Shown here: positions 27,606 through 39,371 of the stretch, piece after piece
Layout of the letters: every line of letters begins with the position of its first letter
Numbering within the stretch: position 1 is the first letter of the stretch
NCBI GenBank assembly: GCA_963855995.1
Contig: OY979716.1
Location: 40,325,818-40,389,817, forward strand
Source of the DNA: Muricea muricata
Taxonomy: Eukaryota; Cnidaria; Anthozoa; Malacalcyonacea; Plexauridae
Direction: 5' to 3'
DNA length: 64,000 bases
Notes under the pieces: model-generated
What the model was told of the DNA's origin: nothing
The model's input: only the letters and a program-made list of their open reading frames with translations
Database searches by the model: none
Position numbers and translations under genes: made by a program

Positions 27606-30600
27606 ATACCTTTGTGTATGACTTCTATGCCAGTGACCCAGAGGAAAGTTTTACATTATCCAGATACAAGGCAGTGTCTGGCTTTTCATGTGGCAAAATT
27701 AAGTTATTCCTTATTCCAGAGAGTACCAGCTTCCAACATCGCATTGATAGAATAAAAAATTGCATTGAAGAGTTGGATGATGATGAGCTAAGTTCATGTG
27801 AGTTAGATGAGCTTACTCAAGATAAAAGTTCAATGAATGAACTACTGCACAACAAATGTTACTGATAATGCCACAGAGCTGACTGAAGCATCCACCACCC
27901 ACTCTGAAACCTGCCGTGTTACTGATGTCAATGTTCAGTGTCCTATTTGTCTTGAACATTTTCCCATTAAAACTGTGGAAGAACATGCAGCACAGTGTGA
28001 AGCTGAACATTCTTCATTGTATCAAATATTACCTGAATTCGAGGACTATATTCATGAAGATGATGTAAAGGAAAAGGGACCCAGTGAAGTTTCAAAGCCC
28101 TCATGTGTGTTAAAGGATATGGTTATGAATCTTGCTGTCAAGGTGTTTGACCCTGAAGAAGAAAGAGTAAGAATTACTGTCCGACGTAAACATATTTGGG
28201 ATGATTAAAAACGAGCCAGAGGCAGATATTATTCCCCAGAGAAAAAGATTAAAGTGACCTTTTCAGGGGAGTCAGCTGTTGACGATGGTGGACCCCGCAG
28301 GGAGTTTTTTTCTGGTGTAGTAACAGAAATTTTTTTATTATAATTTGATATGTCAGAAATGCATTTATTTACAAGCCAGCAATTGAACACACTTTTACAT
28401 AGGTTTTTGTCTGGAGCATAAATGGTGGATGAGTTGAAAATATAAAACAAGTTTGTACATTGTATGAGTAAACCAGCTAACTTTTATTAACCTGAGAAGA
28501 ACAAGCATGCAATTATATAATTATACACAAAACTAGATATTTCTTCCATAAAACTTATAAATTTGGCTACATACAAAATGTAAAAGTGTTTTCTGAATTT
28601 GATTTTCCACTGTTCAAGCTAAATGCCTTTGATACAACTGGCTTCTGAATTGTTAAACTTGAATTATATAATTGCAAATTCCACAGGCCTGTTTAAATTA
28701 TATATTATTTTCAAATAAAATCAATTGGGAACACAGCATCCATTTACAAAAAAATGCCTATGTGTCATCTTGTTGATTGACAACGCATTCTGATGCACAC
28801 TATTACATTATAATTACCCGACAGTTGCATGTCTACAGATTGGATTGCTGCAAATTAATAGATTTAACAATGTTGTACTTCCTTTGATATAATGATATCA
28901 TTCAATAGCAGTATATTTTGCCATAGTTGGGTATTATTATTTGTCATGTTCGACTCATGTATGTATGGAAGCTGTGTTACATTGATATCTAAGTAAAAGC
29001 ACATGCCACAGCTGGATGCCACATCACAGAAAGGTTATTATTTGGTCATTTACATAAAATATTTACAGAAATATATGGTTTTCTTTAGAAATTATTGGTC
29101 ACATGGGACGAATATTCTTTGTGTCTGGAAAGACAGTAGCATCAACAATGATGCTGATGCAAAACGAGTACAAATTCTCAGGAGAGCTCATGGCAATGTC
29201 AATAATGCAAGGTGGACCTGCACCAAATCTGTTTTCCCAAAATGTGTTTGACTATCTCATAAATCATCTAAAGATAAAAAATATTCACTCAAATCTTTAC
29301 AAGCGTGTATGTAAACAGGTAATTTCTTGCATTAAAACAATTAAAGTGTGAGTTGCTACATTATCATTCATACATTAGCTATAGTAATAACTATACTTAA
29401 ATTGATAAAAATAAATTACTAATTTGTATTCTCCAGCTTTCTGAAGATGAAGCTGATTATGCCACAATACTTCTAAATGATGAAGTATTTCCTATTCTTC
29501 AAGAAATAGGCTATCAGAGAGTCCCAGCAAGGGAAACAAAATCCTCCATCAGTAACCTTATTCAGTTAGCCAAATACAGTCTAATATAGTCTTTCTCCAC
29601 ATAGAGAAACATCTGCTCTCTAGTTCCTATTCAATCAAATATTCAGGTTAAAAAAGTACCCTTCTTCAGAAATGGTTGCTATAACATAAAAATCCAACAA
29701 ACAATTTGCTGCTACTGCCATGGATCATGCCTGATAAAAAATACTGTTGGGCTCCTTTGACTTTTAGCTTTCATGTGACATCAGTTTAGTTTTGACTTTA
29801 TGACATGCGAAGTAGAGTATAGAGTAAAAGTCAATTTAAATATTATCATATAGGTCTATATGTGTCCATGACCAGCTTGGAAACATTCTGCCTCAACTTA
29901 CTCAGCTAGTTGAAGGCTTGGATACATACAGATTATTGAAAGAAATAAAAAGTTGTCCTGAAATGTGGGAAGGAATCCTTGTGGTTGGCAAAGGTGTGGC
30001 AATGATTGCAACAAATTTAATTGATGAATTAGATGCTGTTTTCAGTGAGAGCCAGTTAAGGAAAGAAAAGGAGGTTGACACATATGCATTTTTCTGTGAT
30101 TTTATTCACACCTTGGGCATGAAAGTAATTTGTTTTTGCTCATTATAACCAATGTGCAATTAATTGCATTATAACAATTGTTAAGTAAATGTTAAAAATC
30201 TTAGAATTTAGATGAATTATGCATTTATTGTTACGTGGAATGGGATTCAGTTTGGGCTACTTAATATAAATACTTGTTGCCATATTCTTATTGTAATAAT
30301 TTAAGGAATTATATAAGGAGGTGCTATTCATGCACGACTGTGCACATGTATGTTTAAATTGTATCAGTTTATTTTTATATAGGTCTGATAGCAATATACA
30401 GTATTGCTTATTATAAATTTTCACATTTTCTTTTGATAGAGATTGAAGGAAAGTGTGTGGATGATTTGATGCAGTGGTTGACAGGGGCTAAAAAGATGCC
30501 TGTTCTTGGTCTAGCATCCAAAATAAAGTGCCAGTTTTTGCATGCTTGTCAAGCTGGATGTAGATGCCGTCCAACATGTTCAACTTGTGACTTGGCAGTC

Positions 30601-30690
30601 ACACTTCCAGTACATTTAAACAGCAATGACAAAATGGTTGAAATAATGACATCTGCTTTAAATGACTCAACAGGGTTTGACTTAATCTAA
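27606..30690 (+). pseudogene. HECT-domain E3 ubiquitin ligase gene (G2E3-like), damaged first exon
   Basis: Five exons can be traced. Exon A (27606 to about 28300) has a Cys/His motif CPICLEHFPIKTVEEHAAQC, resembling a UBZ-type ubiquitin-binding finger, then the start of the HECT domain, VTFSGESAVDDGGPRREFF. Exon B is 29089-29318 (MSIMQGGPAPNLFSQNVFDYL). Exon C is 29437 to about 29588. Exon D is 29854-30124. Exon E is 30440-30690 and carries CRCRPTCSTCDLAVTLPVH, with the likely catalytic cysteine codon at 30586-30588. Introns B-E have good AG acceptors, and B and D have GT donors. Exon A has a frameshift near 27840-27865 and an in-frame TAA at 28206-28208. HECT enzymes accept ubiquitin from an E2 on the catalytic Cys and pass it to a substrate. 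This gene is either recently dead or expressed from a later start. Confidence 0.75.
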
Positions 30691-31543
30691 ATCAACTCAC
30701 AATAGGAACAGGTTGGAAAAAATGGTATAATGCCAGTTTTTACAGTGAAAAAGATTTTAGGGTAATTATAGATGTAAATATGGTGTATGGAAACAAGAAC
30801 ATTACATATTCCTATTGTGCAAGGATAATGGAGATTAGTAGCTGTTTGTATGTACTTGATTTTACTGTTGTTTACATTAATATTTTGTTATAAGTTTGAT
30901 GCTTGTTAATCACGTAGGTTTTTTGAAGGAGCAATGTTGATGGATTACAATGTATTTATAACACACAGCTAGTTATTGCATAAAATAGTTTGAACTTAAT
31001 TTTGTAGCTCCTTGCACTTTTCATAAAATGTGAGAATTGCAGATTAGCACCTGAAATCCTAGATAATTATTATCTTTATAGGACAAAGAATATCACAATA
31101 ATATAAAGCAGTACCTAAGTGCTTTATCTACGTAAGTACCAAATTTTTAAAAATTAAATTCTGGCAATGGTATTTCGGTTTAACTTGAAAATAAGTTTTG
31201 TTATCCCCATGTTTTTAATTGTATTTTTTAAATCATAACAATTTTAAAAACAATTTGTGGTGAAAAAAATAAAATACAGTATGTTGACAAGCAAATGGTC
31301 ATTTCAACCAGAGAATAGACACTTCCTGAATTTATTCTGTGGGCATAAAAACTTCTTCTTTTCGGTAGCTTTCATATCCCACCTTGACTTCAAGCTATTG
31401 TTTTGTGTGCACTCAAGCAAATTCAGGAAGTGTCTATACTTATTTTGTAAAGTGGAAATCACATGTTCCACCACAATCCTTTATAGTGCCACTACTGGTA
31501 TGTTTTAAATTGCTAGCTGCCATGTTGATATTACCATAGTTAA
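30691..31543. other. Spacer after HECT gene
   Basis: AT-rich DNA, presumably the HECT 3'UTR and intergenic sequence. The word gacacttcctgaatt (about 31319) recurs as its reverse complement at about 31422, giving a small inverted repeat around 31316-31438. I see no gene. Confidence 0.5.
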
Positions 31544-31680
31544 TAGAGCTAGTGTTTGGAAACTCATTAGCACTACAATATAAGTCATTATCTATGTTAT
31601 TGTTCTGGTTTATGCAGGAATGAGGTCCTTCGTCGTCACGTGCGTATTGTATTTTCACCTAACTAACCAATAGCAACGTT
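31544..31680. repeat. Left arm of inverted repeat flanking the Polinton site
   Basis: This segment matches 52120-52265 in inverted orientation, with shared words catagttaatagag, tttggaaa, tcattag, tcgtcacgtg and tattgt.ttttcacc. Read on the minus strand, part of it is a short frame starting at 31658 (YARDDEGP). The right arm keeps the related YTRDDEEP before a stop. It may be two diverged ends of one host element, or two copies of an exon pointing away from a common centre. Confidence 0.75.
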
Positions 31681-31710
31681 TTACGAAATTTAGCGATCCG
31701 CGACTTGAAC

Positions 31711-31716
31711 AATAGG
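31711..31716. other. Polinton target-site duplication, left (aatagg)
   Basis: The six bases aatagg immediately precede the left terminus, and are found again directly after the right terminus at 52105-52110. A 6-bp duplication is the known signature of Maverick/Polinton integration. Confidence 0.95.
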
Positions 31717-31867
31717 AGTAGTAATATAGGTACCGATCAACCCTTTTTTAGGGGGGCGCAAGGGGGGGGGGGGCGAGGGGGGGCGAGGGGGCGCAAGGGG
31801 GGCGCAAGGGGGGCGAGGGGGGCGCGAGGGGGGCGCACACATATTGAGGGGGCGCACCCTCATTAGA

Positions 31868-32155
31868 ATATCGTGCTCTGATTGGTCGAAAAGCGTACGT
31901 ACACGCCGTGACGTACGCTATACCCGTGCTCTGATTGGTCAAAACAGCGTACGTATCGTCCGTGACGTACGCCATAGCCGCGCTCTGATTGGTTAAAACA
32001 GCATACGTATGCCCCGTGACGTACGCTATAGCCGCGCTCTGATTGGTTAAACAGCGTACGTATGCCCCGTGACGTACGCTATAGCCGCGCTCTGATTGGT
32101 TAAAACAGCGTACGTACGCATGCCGTGACGTACGCTATAGTCGCGCTGTGATTGG
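31868..32155 (+). promoter_or_regulatory. CCAAT/CRE-like tandem units, left Polinton promoter
   Basis: Each unit of about 53 bp contains gctctgattggt (inverted CCAAT box), gcgtacgta, and cgtgacgtacgc (TGACGT, a CRE/ATF-type half site). About five units lie head to tail, ending 22 bp before a TATA box at 32178-32184. This looks like an enhancer array driving transcription into the element. That role is inferred from motifs. Confidence 0.65.
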
Positions 32156-32177
32156 TTAATGGTTGGTGGCATAAAAC

Positions 32178-32184
32178 TATATAA
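32178..32184 (+). promoter_or_regulatory. TATA box, left inward promoter
   Basis: TATATAA, about 30 bp ahead of the TIR-borne ATG at 32212 and 130 bp ahead of the polymerase gene ATG at 32316. The right TIR has the mirrored TATATAA at 51643-51649. Confidence 0.6.
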
Positions 32185-32211
32185 ATTCGCCGTCGAGTCG
32201 AGCATACATTA

Positions 32212-32235
32212 ATGTTAGGATTACACTTGGTTTGA
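32212..32235 (+). other. Seven-codon upstream ORF in left TIR
   Basis: ATG TTA GGA TTA CAC TTG GTT TGA encodes MLGLHLV and stops. In the right TIR the same ATG opens the zf-GRF gene (MLGLHLVWC...), because the sequence diverges just at this stop. It may be a minimal upstream ORF on the polymerase transcript if transcription starts before 32212. Confidence 0.4.
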
Positions 32236-32315
32236 TCTCTTTGGTTAACTCGCGAATCTATTCTTGTCCAAGAGGCTACGACACCTGTTCCTTTTGGGAA
32301 ATTAAATTTGAAGAT

Positions 32316-35300
32316 ATGGCTCAACAACATCAAGAAAATATCTGGTAAGTTGATATGTTGTATTAAATTTTGGATTTAATTAAGCAGTCTTATGAATTTA
32401 GTTTTATTTTTTAGGAGAGATCAGTTTATGGAAGAGCTGGAGAATGAGGAGTTGAATCGTGAACTGTGTGCGTTGGCGGTGGACGATATGTTTGAGTTAT
32501 GGTCGCCAGAGATTCAAGAACAAGTTCTAGCGGAATGGAACGACTGGCAAAATGAACCAAAAAAGTCCGGTTATGTGTGCGACCAATGTGGTAAAGTGTT
32601 TACGCGTTCGTATGATCTGAAACGTCATATTCGAAGAGTTCACACGGCCGAACGACCACACGTATGCAGTTCTTGTAGTAAGAGTTTTGCCACTGCAGAT
32701 AAGTTAAGACGCCATGAAAAAGTCCATCAAGAAAAAGCCTTCGAGTGTCAGAGATGGCATAAGAAATTTAGCCGAAAGGTATGCTCTAGTTGCAGTTTTG
32801 TTCTATAGTCAAAGCTGGCGTAAGGTATTCATTTGAACTTGAGTTTACTAACGTGGATTATTTTCTATTTTCAAGGATAAGCTCAATGACCATCTAAAGA
32901 TGCACGAGCGGTGAGCAGCCGAACGTGAATATTCATGTAACATCTGTGGTGAAGTGTTTAGAAATATATTTCCACTACAAGCTCATCAACGAGATAAACA
33001 TCAAGTCGGTGGTGGGAAGAGGAAGAGAACAGACCCTACAACCCGATCAAAGCAAGCAAGAGTAAGCGAGGGTAAGTTGTGTCAGCTATAATCAAAAACA
33101 TAATCGAGACTTGAAATTTGAAACTTTTATCCTGTAGGGGCGTCGAACGATCAAGTGAGTAGTCGTAAACGTAAGGCGACCGGCACATCGGCCCAAGCGA
33201 AACGAGCGAGAGTCAGTGAAGGTAAAAATTGATATTATTCAAATATTTCTCTTCCTAGGGACTCCAATATCGAGTGTAGTTTATGTCAATTTTGCGAATC
33301 GCAGATGTTTAAAAACAATGTTCTTTTTTTATCTAGGGGCTTCGACGTCCAATCCATTTCCTCAAGATCCCGTCTACCCACCAGCTGATGTACCGTCTGC
33401 ACTTCATCGAGATAACTGGCGCACCATCCGGACAAGACAAAGTCGTGGCAACCGAGTGCAAGATTGGTACAATTACCGCTTAAACTCGTTGAATATGGGG
33501 GAACTTGTTGGTGATGTCGAACGTATATTCCAAGACCAGACTACAGTGTTTAAACTTAACCTTTCTATTGGCTTTGTACTGTTCAACAACGATACGGAAC
33601 AAATGCAGTATCATCATTCCTCTGCAAATAAAAATCGTGTGTTTGAGGCACCCTTTCTGATTCGCAGTCGTAAAGATTTGCAACAAGTTCGTTCTGCATT
33701 AGAAAATTTAGACGTGTTTGAATGGGCTCGACAACAACGTCCCAACTCTAAATCGATTGTCATGGATATTACAAACGCTACATTCTACGTGACAAAACTT
33801 CGCGAGCATCTTATTGGCCGTAGTACTCGTTTGCCCAAATACGTGTTGGAGAATCCCGCTGTTGTTTCATTAGACTGTAACGAACAGACTGGTTTACCAT
33901 ATGAGGATAAATTGTGTTTCTTCCGTTGTTTGGCTCTACACCGTGGTTGTCACGCACACAATTTGGAACGCGACACGCAGCATTATTTTGAACGCTACGC
34001 TGACGATTTTGAGGATTTTGATGGAGTTACACTCGAAGAACTTCCCGACTTGGAGAAATTGTTTGAACTAAATATTTATGTTTATCGACTTGTGGAATAT
34101 GAGGATGAGGATAACGACAAGACGGATATTGTAGCACAACTCATTCAACGATCTCACCGTAGTTATGCCAACAGTATGTATCTTAACCTATACGGAAGTC
34201 ATTTTAGCTATATTAACAATCTTAAAATGTATTCAAAGACGTACTGTTGTTCAAAGTGTGACAAGTTATGGAAAACAGCGAGGGCGCTTAACAGGCATGA
34301 GAAAACCTGCGAAGCAACTGTACGTCATGTGTTCCCTGGTGGTGCATATAAAGTGCCACAAACCATTTTTGATTTACTCGAAGATGAAGGAATCGTGGTC
34401 CCTGAAGAATTAAAATACTTTCCTTACCGAGCAACATTCGACTTTGAGTGCTATTTTAAGAAAGAAAACAAACACCCGAGAAATACAGCAAAGCTGACAT
34501 GGGAAGCTGAACATGTCCCCTTGAGTGTCTCTGTGTGCTCCAATATTCCTGGCTATGATCAACGAAAGTGTTTTGTGTCCTCGGGCAATACAAGAGAAAT
34601 GCTCAAACAATTTATCGACTATTTGGTGGAAATTAGTCAGGAAAGCTATTCGCTATTGTTGGACCGTTTCTCTGATGTATTCGACCAAATCAGTCAACGG
34701 ATAGCAAACAGTGAGGTATGTTGTGTGTTTGACCACCTAGGTATTTTCGAGACTTGTACTTATTATATCTGCGTTTAGGTATGTAATAGAAGTAGCGAGG
34801 ACAAATGGTTGGAAGAAATGGTACAATGTCTTCTCACATTGAATCAGGTATAGACCATATTGTTGGTCAACTAGATCTGTGTAGTCTTTATCCTTATTAC
34901 TCTTTCTTATTTTTGCAGGAGACCCAAGATGAAGCGGACGCTAGTCAAGCAAGCGAGGATGAAGTGCATGAGGTAAATAATTTTAGAGGTTTAAAATTCT
35001 AGTCATGGTTTACTTATCTTTCCGGGCTTGTGATATATGTGCAGTATTTATTCTAATTATTTTTTCCTCCGTTTTTTCAGGCAAGTGAGGATGAGGAAAG
35101 TGGGGAAGAAAATACAAAGGTTCACCCATTAGAAAAATTGCAAGAAAAACTGGAACTTCATCTCATGGAACTACCTGTCCTTGGCTTCAATTCCGGAAAG
35201 TATGATATCAACGCTGCCAAGAACCCTTTCTTTGCCCACCTCGTGAAACATGAGCAAGTTAAGTTTGTGATAAAGAGAAACAACAATCATATGTGTCTTA

Positions 35301-37764
35301 AGACAATGCACTTGAAGTTTCTCGATATCACAAACTACTTGGCTCCTGGGTTCTCCTACGACCAGTTCCTCAAAGCCTACGAGTGTACGCAGACGAAGGG
35401 ATACTTTCCATACGAATGGGTCGACGCCCTGGAGAAATTGAACTTTTCCACCTTACCGCTCCCTGAAGCCTTCCATTCAATGCTTTCCAACACCGTCATT
35501 TCCGAGGAACAATACGAGTACTGCCAGCGTGTGTGGAACGATAACAATATGGAAACGTTTCGTGACTTTTTGGTTTGGTATAATAATCTTGATGTCGTTC
35601 CCTTCCTCGAGGCTATTGACAAAATGAACGAGTTTTGGAAGGAGCGAGATATAGACATGTTTAAAGACGGTGTGAGTGTGCCGGGTTTGACGATGAAATA
35701 TCTATTCTCGAATGTTCCAAACGTGCATTTCTCGCTATTTACCGAAAAAGACAAAGACTTATACTATACCATGAAAGACAATAACGTTGGTGGCCCAAGT
35801 ATAATATTTAACCGATACCACGAAACAGACAAAACTTTTATACGCAACGCAGGAATGACAAGAAAGAATCTAGAGCCAAAACCATGCAAGAAAGTGGTCG
35901 GGTATGATGCCAATGCGCTATACCTCTGGGCGATCATGCAAGATATGCCAACCGGACAGTATACGCGACGACTGGAAAGCGATGGATTCAAGAAGCAATG
36001 GAGCGGTAAAATGGCGATCGAGTGGTTGGAATGGCAAGCCCACCAACAACAGATAAAGATCAGACATGGGTACAACAATACCGAGAAAAGAGTTGGAGCT
36101 CGTCGCCTTCCAGTCGATGGATTCTGTTCGGAGACGCAAACTGTGTTTCAATTTCACGGTAAATTAATGTTTTGATATTAGCTGTATTGCGTGGGAGTGA
36201 TTAATGAGTTTTTAATTGCTAGGGAAGTGCTTCAAGTACTTAATAGCCTGTGGGCACATGGAGATATCCTAGCGTTTCTCGTGGTCTAAAATATTTAGCT
36301 GGTAGTGTATTTTTGTTGTAATTCTCTGTTGTTTCGTATTAGGTTGTTATTGGCATGGGCATGACTGCCACCTAAATGCTGGGAAAAAAATCAACACAAC
36401 GCGGGACAAACCCATGAAAGAGTTGTTGGAAGAGACCGAGAAAAACAGCTCGTATATCCACAAGCAGGGTTTCAACCTCGTCGAGTGTTGGGAATGCGAA
36501 TGGCGAGATATGAAAAGGACAAACAAGGACTTGCAACGGTTCATTGCTACTCGACTTCGAAGACCCTTGGATAAAGTAAAATTAAACGATGACACTTCAG
36601 ACTATTCTCGGCGCTGTGAAAAATGAAACATTATTTGGTTGCATCGAGTGTGACATTCACGTTCCGGAACATTTACGTGAACATTTTTCTGAGATGTGTC
36701 CTATCTTCAAAAACACTGAGATATCTCGAGACGACATCGGTGAATTCATGAAAGCGTACGCCGTGGAGAATGACATCATGAAGCGACCAAGACGAAGTCT
36801 AATCGGCAGTATGATAGGTGAAAAAATTCTGTTGGCTACTCCTCTCTTAAAGTGGTATTTGGAGCATGGTTTAGAGGTAACGCGTGTCTATCAAGTGATA
36901 GAGTATACCCCTAAACCGTGTTTTAAACCATTCGGTGATGCTGTGTCTAATGCCCGCCGCGCTGGGGACGCCGACCCTTCAAAAGCTATTATCGCGGACA
37001 CAATGAAACTCGTTGGCAATTCATCCTATGGAAAAACCATTACTAACAAAGAACGACATCGACAATTTAAATTCTGCGACGACGACGAAGTACCTAACCT
37101 AATAAACTCCCCATTCTTCCGCGAACTGAACCCCATTGATGATGATACCTACGAATTCCAAAGCAGCAAGAAAAAAATTAAACTGGACTTGCCTCTTCAA
37201 GTTGGATTTTTTGTTTACCAATACGCCAAATTACGTATGTTGCAATTTTATTATGACTTTTTAGATAAATATGTAGATAGATCCGATTTTGTGTATTGTG
37301 AGATGGATACGGACAGCGCCTATATTGCTATAAGTGGTGAGAGTCTGGAAGATTTAGTTAAACCTGAAATGATGCATGAATTTGAAAACGATAAATGTAA
37401 TTGGTTTCCTCGAACAGACACGGTAGAGCATGCTAAGTATGATAAGAGAACGCCGGGATTATTTAAAGTAGAGTGGGAAGGGGATGGAATTATAAGTTTA
37501 TGTAGTAAAACGTATTATTGTTTTGGGGATGGGAAAGACAAATTTAGTTGTAAAGGGGTGAACAAGAAAAATAATGTAATTAATAAAGATAAATATTTAG
37601 ATGTAATTTTAAGTAAACGTAGTGAGTCGGGTGTAAATAGGGGATTTAGAGTTATGAACAATAAGATGTGTACATATGTTCAAGTTAAAAACGCTTTTAG
37701 TTACTTTTATCCAAAACGTAAAGTTTTGGAGGACGGTGTTTCAACCATTCCATTAGATATTTGA
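32316..37764 (+). pseudogene. Polinton zinc-finger / protein-primed DNA polymerase B, spliced
   Basis: About ten exons: 32316-32344, 32415-32778, 32876-33071, 33138-33221, possibly 33259 onward, 33337-34715, 34779-34847, 34919-34972, 35081-36158 and 36343-37764, mostly with GT/AG borders. The N-terminus has C2H2 fingers (CDQCGKVF...H, CSSCSKSF...H, CNICGEVF...H). The polymerase has exonuclease motifs TFDFECYF, GFNSGKYD and YNNLDVVPF, and polymerase motifs GYDANALYLW, KLVGNSSYGKT and the catalytic EMDTDSAY. It would replicate the element by protein priming. Lesions are an in-frame TGA at 32912-32914 (exon 3) and a frameshift near 36560-36600 (exon 10). The fused fingers may aid DNA binding or be a separate exon set. 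Confidence 0.9.
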
Positions 37765-38130
37765 TCTGTAAATAGCTATTTTGTGAATACATCTTTTCAA
37801 CAACTAACATGTGTGCGTGTTATTACCATCTGTGTCTTATTTACTTTACCCCTTGGCGATTAAACTTATTAATAATGTTGACCACACGGGGGATCATATA
37901 ACACGATATATGTGGTTTTGGACAATAATAGAATCGAGTTCGTGAGCGGGCATCGGTTTGTTTTGCTGAAACGGGACTCGCGGGACTTAATTTGTCCCTC
38001 CACGGGACTTTGTGTCCCTCCACGGGACTTTTGCAAAACCTAATATCACTTTGCGGGACTTGCGGGTATTTAGTTTTATGTTTAACAATATTTAGTTATA
38101 TGTTTAAGTTCAATACTTTTAGTTCGTATC
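37765..38130. other. Polinton intergenic spacer
   Basis: A 366-bp gap after polymerase B. It contains two tandem copies of tgtccctccacgggactt (about 37997-38032) plus a third partial cgggact word, then AT-rich sequence with ttagttatatgttta ahead of the next ATG, which could hold a promoter. Confidence 0.5.
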
Positions 38131-38319
38131 ATGCCGCGTTTGCGTAAAGACTGTCCCCTGTGTGGGAAGCAAGACTTGTTAAAACTTTCTAATCATTTGG
38201 CCGATTATCATCACTTGTCGACAAAAGACAGACAATATTATTTAAGGCAAGCGAAAATTCTCCCGTTGGATCGCATTTTAAACGAACTTATGAAAATACA
38301 TCAAAGCGATAGAATATGA
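38131..38319 (+). CDS. Small zinc-finger-like Polinton protein
   Basis: A 62-residue intact ORF, MPRLRKDCPLCGKQ followed by LSNHLADYHH. It has a C-x2-C...H-x4-H arrangement that could bind one zinc, with basic residues at both ends. It lies just upstream of the packaging ATPase on the same strand. Small proteins of this kind occur in Polintons, but I know of no assigned function. DNA binding or regulation is a guess. Confidence 0.6.
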   Translation: MPRLRKDCPLCGKQDLLKLSNHLADYHHLSTKDRQYYLRQAKILPLDRILNELMKIHQSDRI

Positions 38320-38366
38320 AATGGTATATATAACGTTTTTGCAAACTTACGTTGCTCAGTTTAGTC

Positions 38367-39005
38367 ATGTATTCGTTACAACTAACACATCCCTTTGGCC
38401 TCCTTGTCCCAGGCGGTACAAAAACTGGCAAAACAACGTTTGTCAAGAAATTGTTAGGCAACGTTCAAGTGATGATTGACCCACCACCTGAGAACATTAA
38501 ATATTTTTATTCCGAGTATCAGGATACATTTGCTGAGATAAAATCATTAGTTCCGAACATTGAGTTTATTGAAGGTGTACCAGATGTAATATTCGACAGT
38601 ATCAACCCCAAGACGCGAAATCTTTATATATTTGATGATATGATGGGGGAGCGAGATTCGGTGATTGCGAAATTATTTACAAAAAAGTCTCATCATGGCA
38701 ATCTCAGCGTGATTTACATAGTTCAAAACCTATTTCATCAGAGTAAAGATCACCGCACCATTTCATTAAACGCCAGTTATATTGTGTTAACAAAGAACGT
38801 CAGAGATGCAAGTCAGGTTATTCATTTAGCTAAGCAAATTTACCCCAACAACGTCAAATATTTTCAACAAGCATATCAAATGGCGACAGCTGAACCATTT
38901 TCATATTTATTTATCGACCTAACACCCACATGTCCGGATGAAACGCGCTTAAGGTCTGGCATATTTCCGAACGACAAACACTACGTCTATGTACCGCGAA
39001 CATAA
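38367..39005 (+). CDS. Polinton genome-packaging ATPase (FtsK/HerA type)
   Basis: A 212-residue intact ORF. The ATG at 38367 is chosen because the longer frame starts at a non-ATG codon. Walker A is GGTKTGKTTF at residues about 15-24, and Walker B is LYIFDDM near residue 90, followed by an NTPase sensor region (VIYIVQNLF). The length fits Polinton ATPases. In related viruses this enzyme drives DNA into preformed capsids, which fits the presence of both capsid genes. It sits between the small zinc-finger ORF and two conserved Polinton ORFs. No lesion seen. Confidence 0.88.
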   Translation: MYSLQLTHPFGLLVPGGTKTGKTTFVKKLLGNVQVMIDPPPENIKYFYSEYQDTFAEIKSLVPNIEFIEGVPDVIFDSINPKTRNLYIFDDMMGERDSVIAKLFTKKSHHGNLSVIYIVQNLFHQSKDHRTISLNASYIVLTKNVRDASQVIHLAKQIYPNNVKYFQQAYQMATAEPFSYLFIDLTPTCPDETRLRSGIFPNDKHYVYVPRT

Positions 39006-39041
39006 AACAATTTGTTTCATCGCAACAAGTTTCATTTAGTC

Positions 39042-39371
39042 ATGTCAGCTCGTCTTAGAAGGAACTCTGACTTTTTAAAAGTGTTACGAAAGTGTACTCC
39101 GGCTCAACGAAAGGCGATACTTGAAGTCGCACACGACGATCTGCTAGAGGCGTTGACAGAGTGCTGCATGAACGTTTATTTAAAAACGATTAAAGTTAAT
39201 CCCAGTGTGTTGAAACGATTAACCCCACTCAAAGAAGATTTACGTTATGTCGCTGACAATCGGAACCCTTTGAACCAGCGAAGAGAAGTGCTTTTACAAA
39301 AGGGCGAAGGTTTTTTGTCATTAATTCTTACACCGATAGTTGAACAATTGGCTAGTCTTTTGACTCAATAA
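39042..39371 (+). CDS. Conserved Polinton protein, basic, hydrophobic C-terminus
   Basis: A 109-residue intact ORF from the ATG at 39042. It starts basic (SARLRRNSDFLKVLRKC), has a helical middle with CCMNVYLKTIKV, and ends LLQKGEGFLSLILTPIVEQL. Polintons and related elements commonly carry a protein with this plan, including the QKG-G-hydrophobic tail. A virion-core role has been suggested, but I cannot show it here. Its stop codon overlaps the next start by one base (TAATG at 39369-39373), suggesting coupled translation or chance packing. Confidence 0.65.
   Translation: MSARLRRNSDFLKVLRKCTPAQRKAILEVAHDDLLEALTECCMNVYLKTIKVNPSVLKRLTPLKEDLRYVADNRNPLNQRREVLLQKGEGFLSLILTPIVEQLASLLTQ

Larger units (their letters stand above)
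31717..32246 (+). repeat. Polinton left terminal inverted repeat
   Basis: The repeat is about 530 bp and pairs with 51581-52104. From the outside in it holds a 35-bp AT-rich terminus, a G-rich block of ggggggcgc-type repeats (31752-31855), about five 53-bp units at about 31868-32155, then a TATA region and the ATG-containing segment ending cttggtttg. Repeat numbers differ between the two ends. Confidence 0.93.

Noticed and set aside
31748..31975. Pro/Ala-rich frame in the left terminal repeat, and 51651-52106 on the right
   Set aside because: They come from the G/C-rich block and the 53-bp promoter units.
31868..32155. Regular repeats in the Polinton ends as a CRISPR-like array
   Set aside because: The units are contiguous diverged tandem repeats without unique spacers, mirrored in the other terminal repeat of a eukaryotic element.
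32901..32920. gtgagc in polymerase exon 3 as a splice donor avoiding the TGA
   Set aside because: Sequence after it continues the zinc-finger reading frame to a good donor at 33072, with no suitable acceptor close by. An in-frame stop is simpler.
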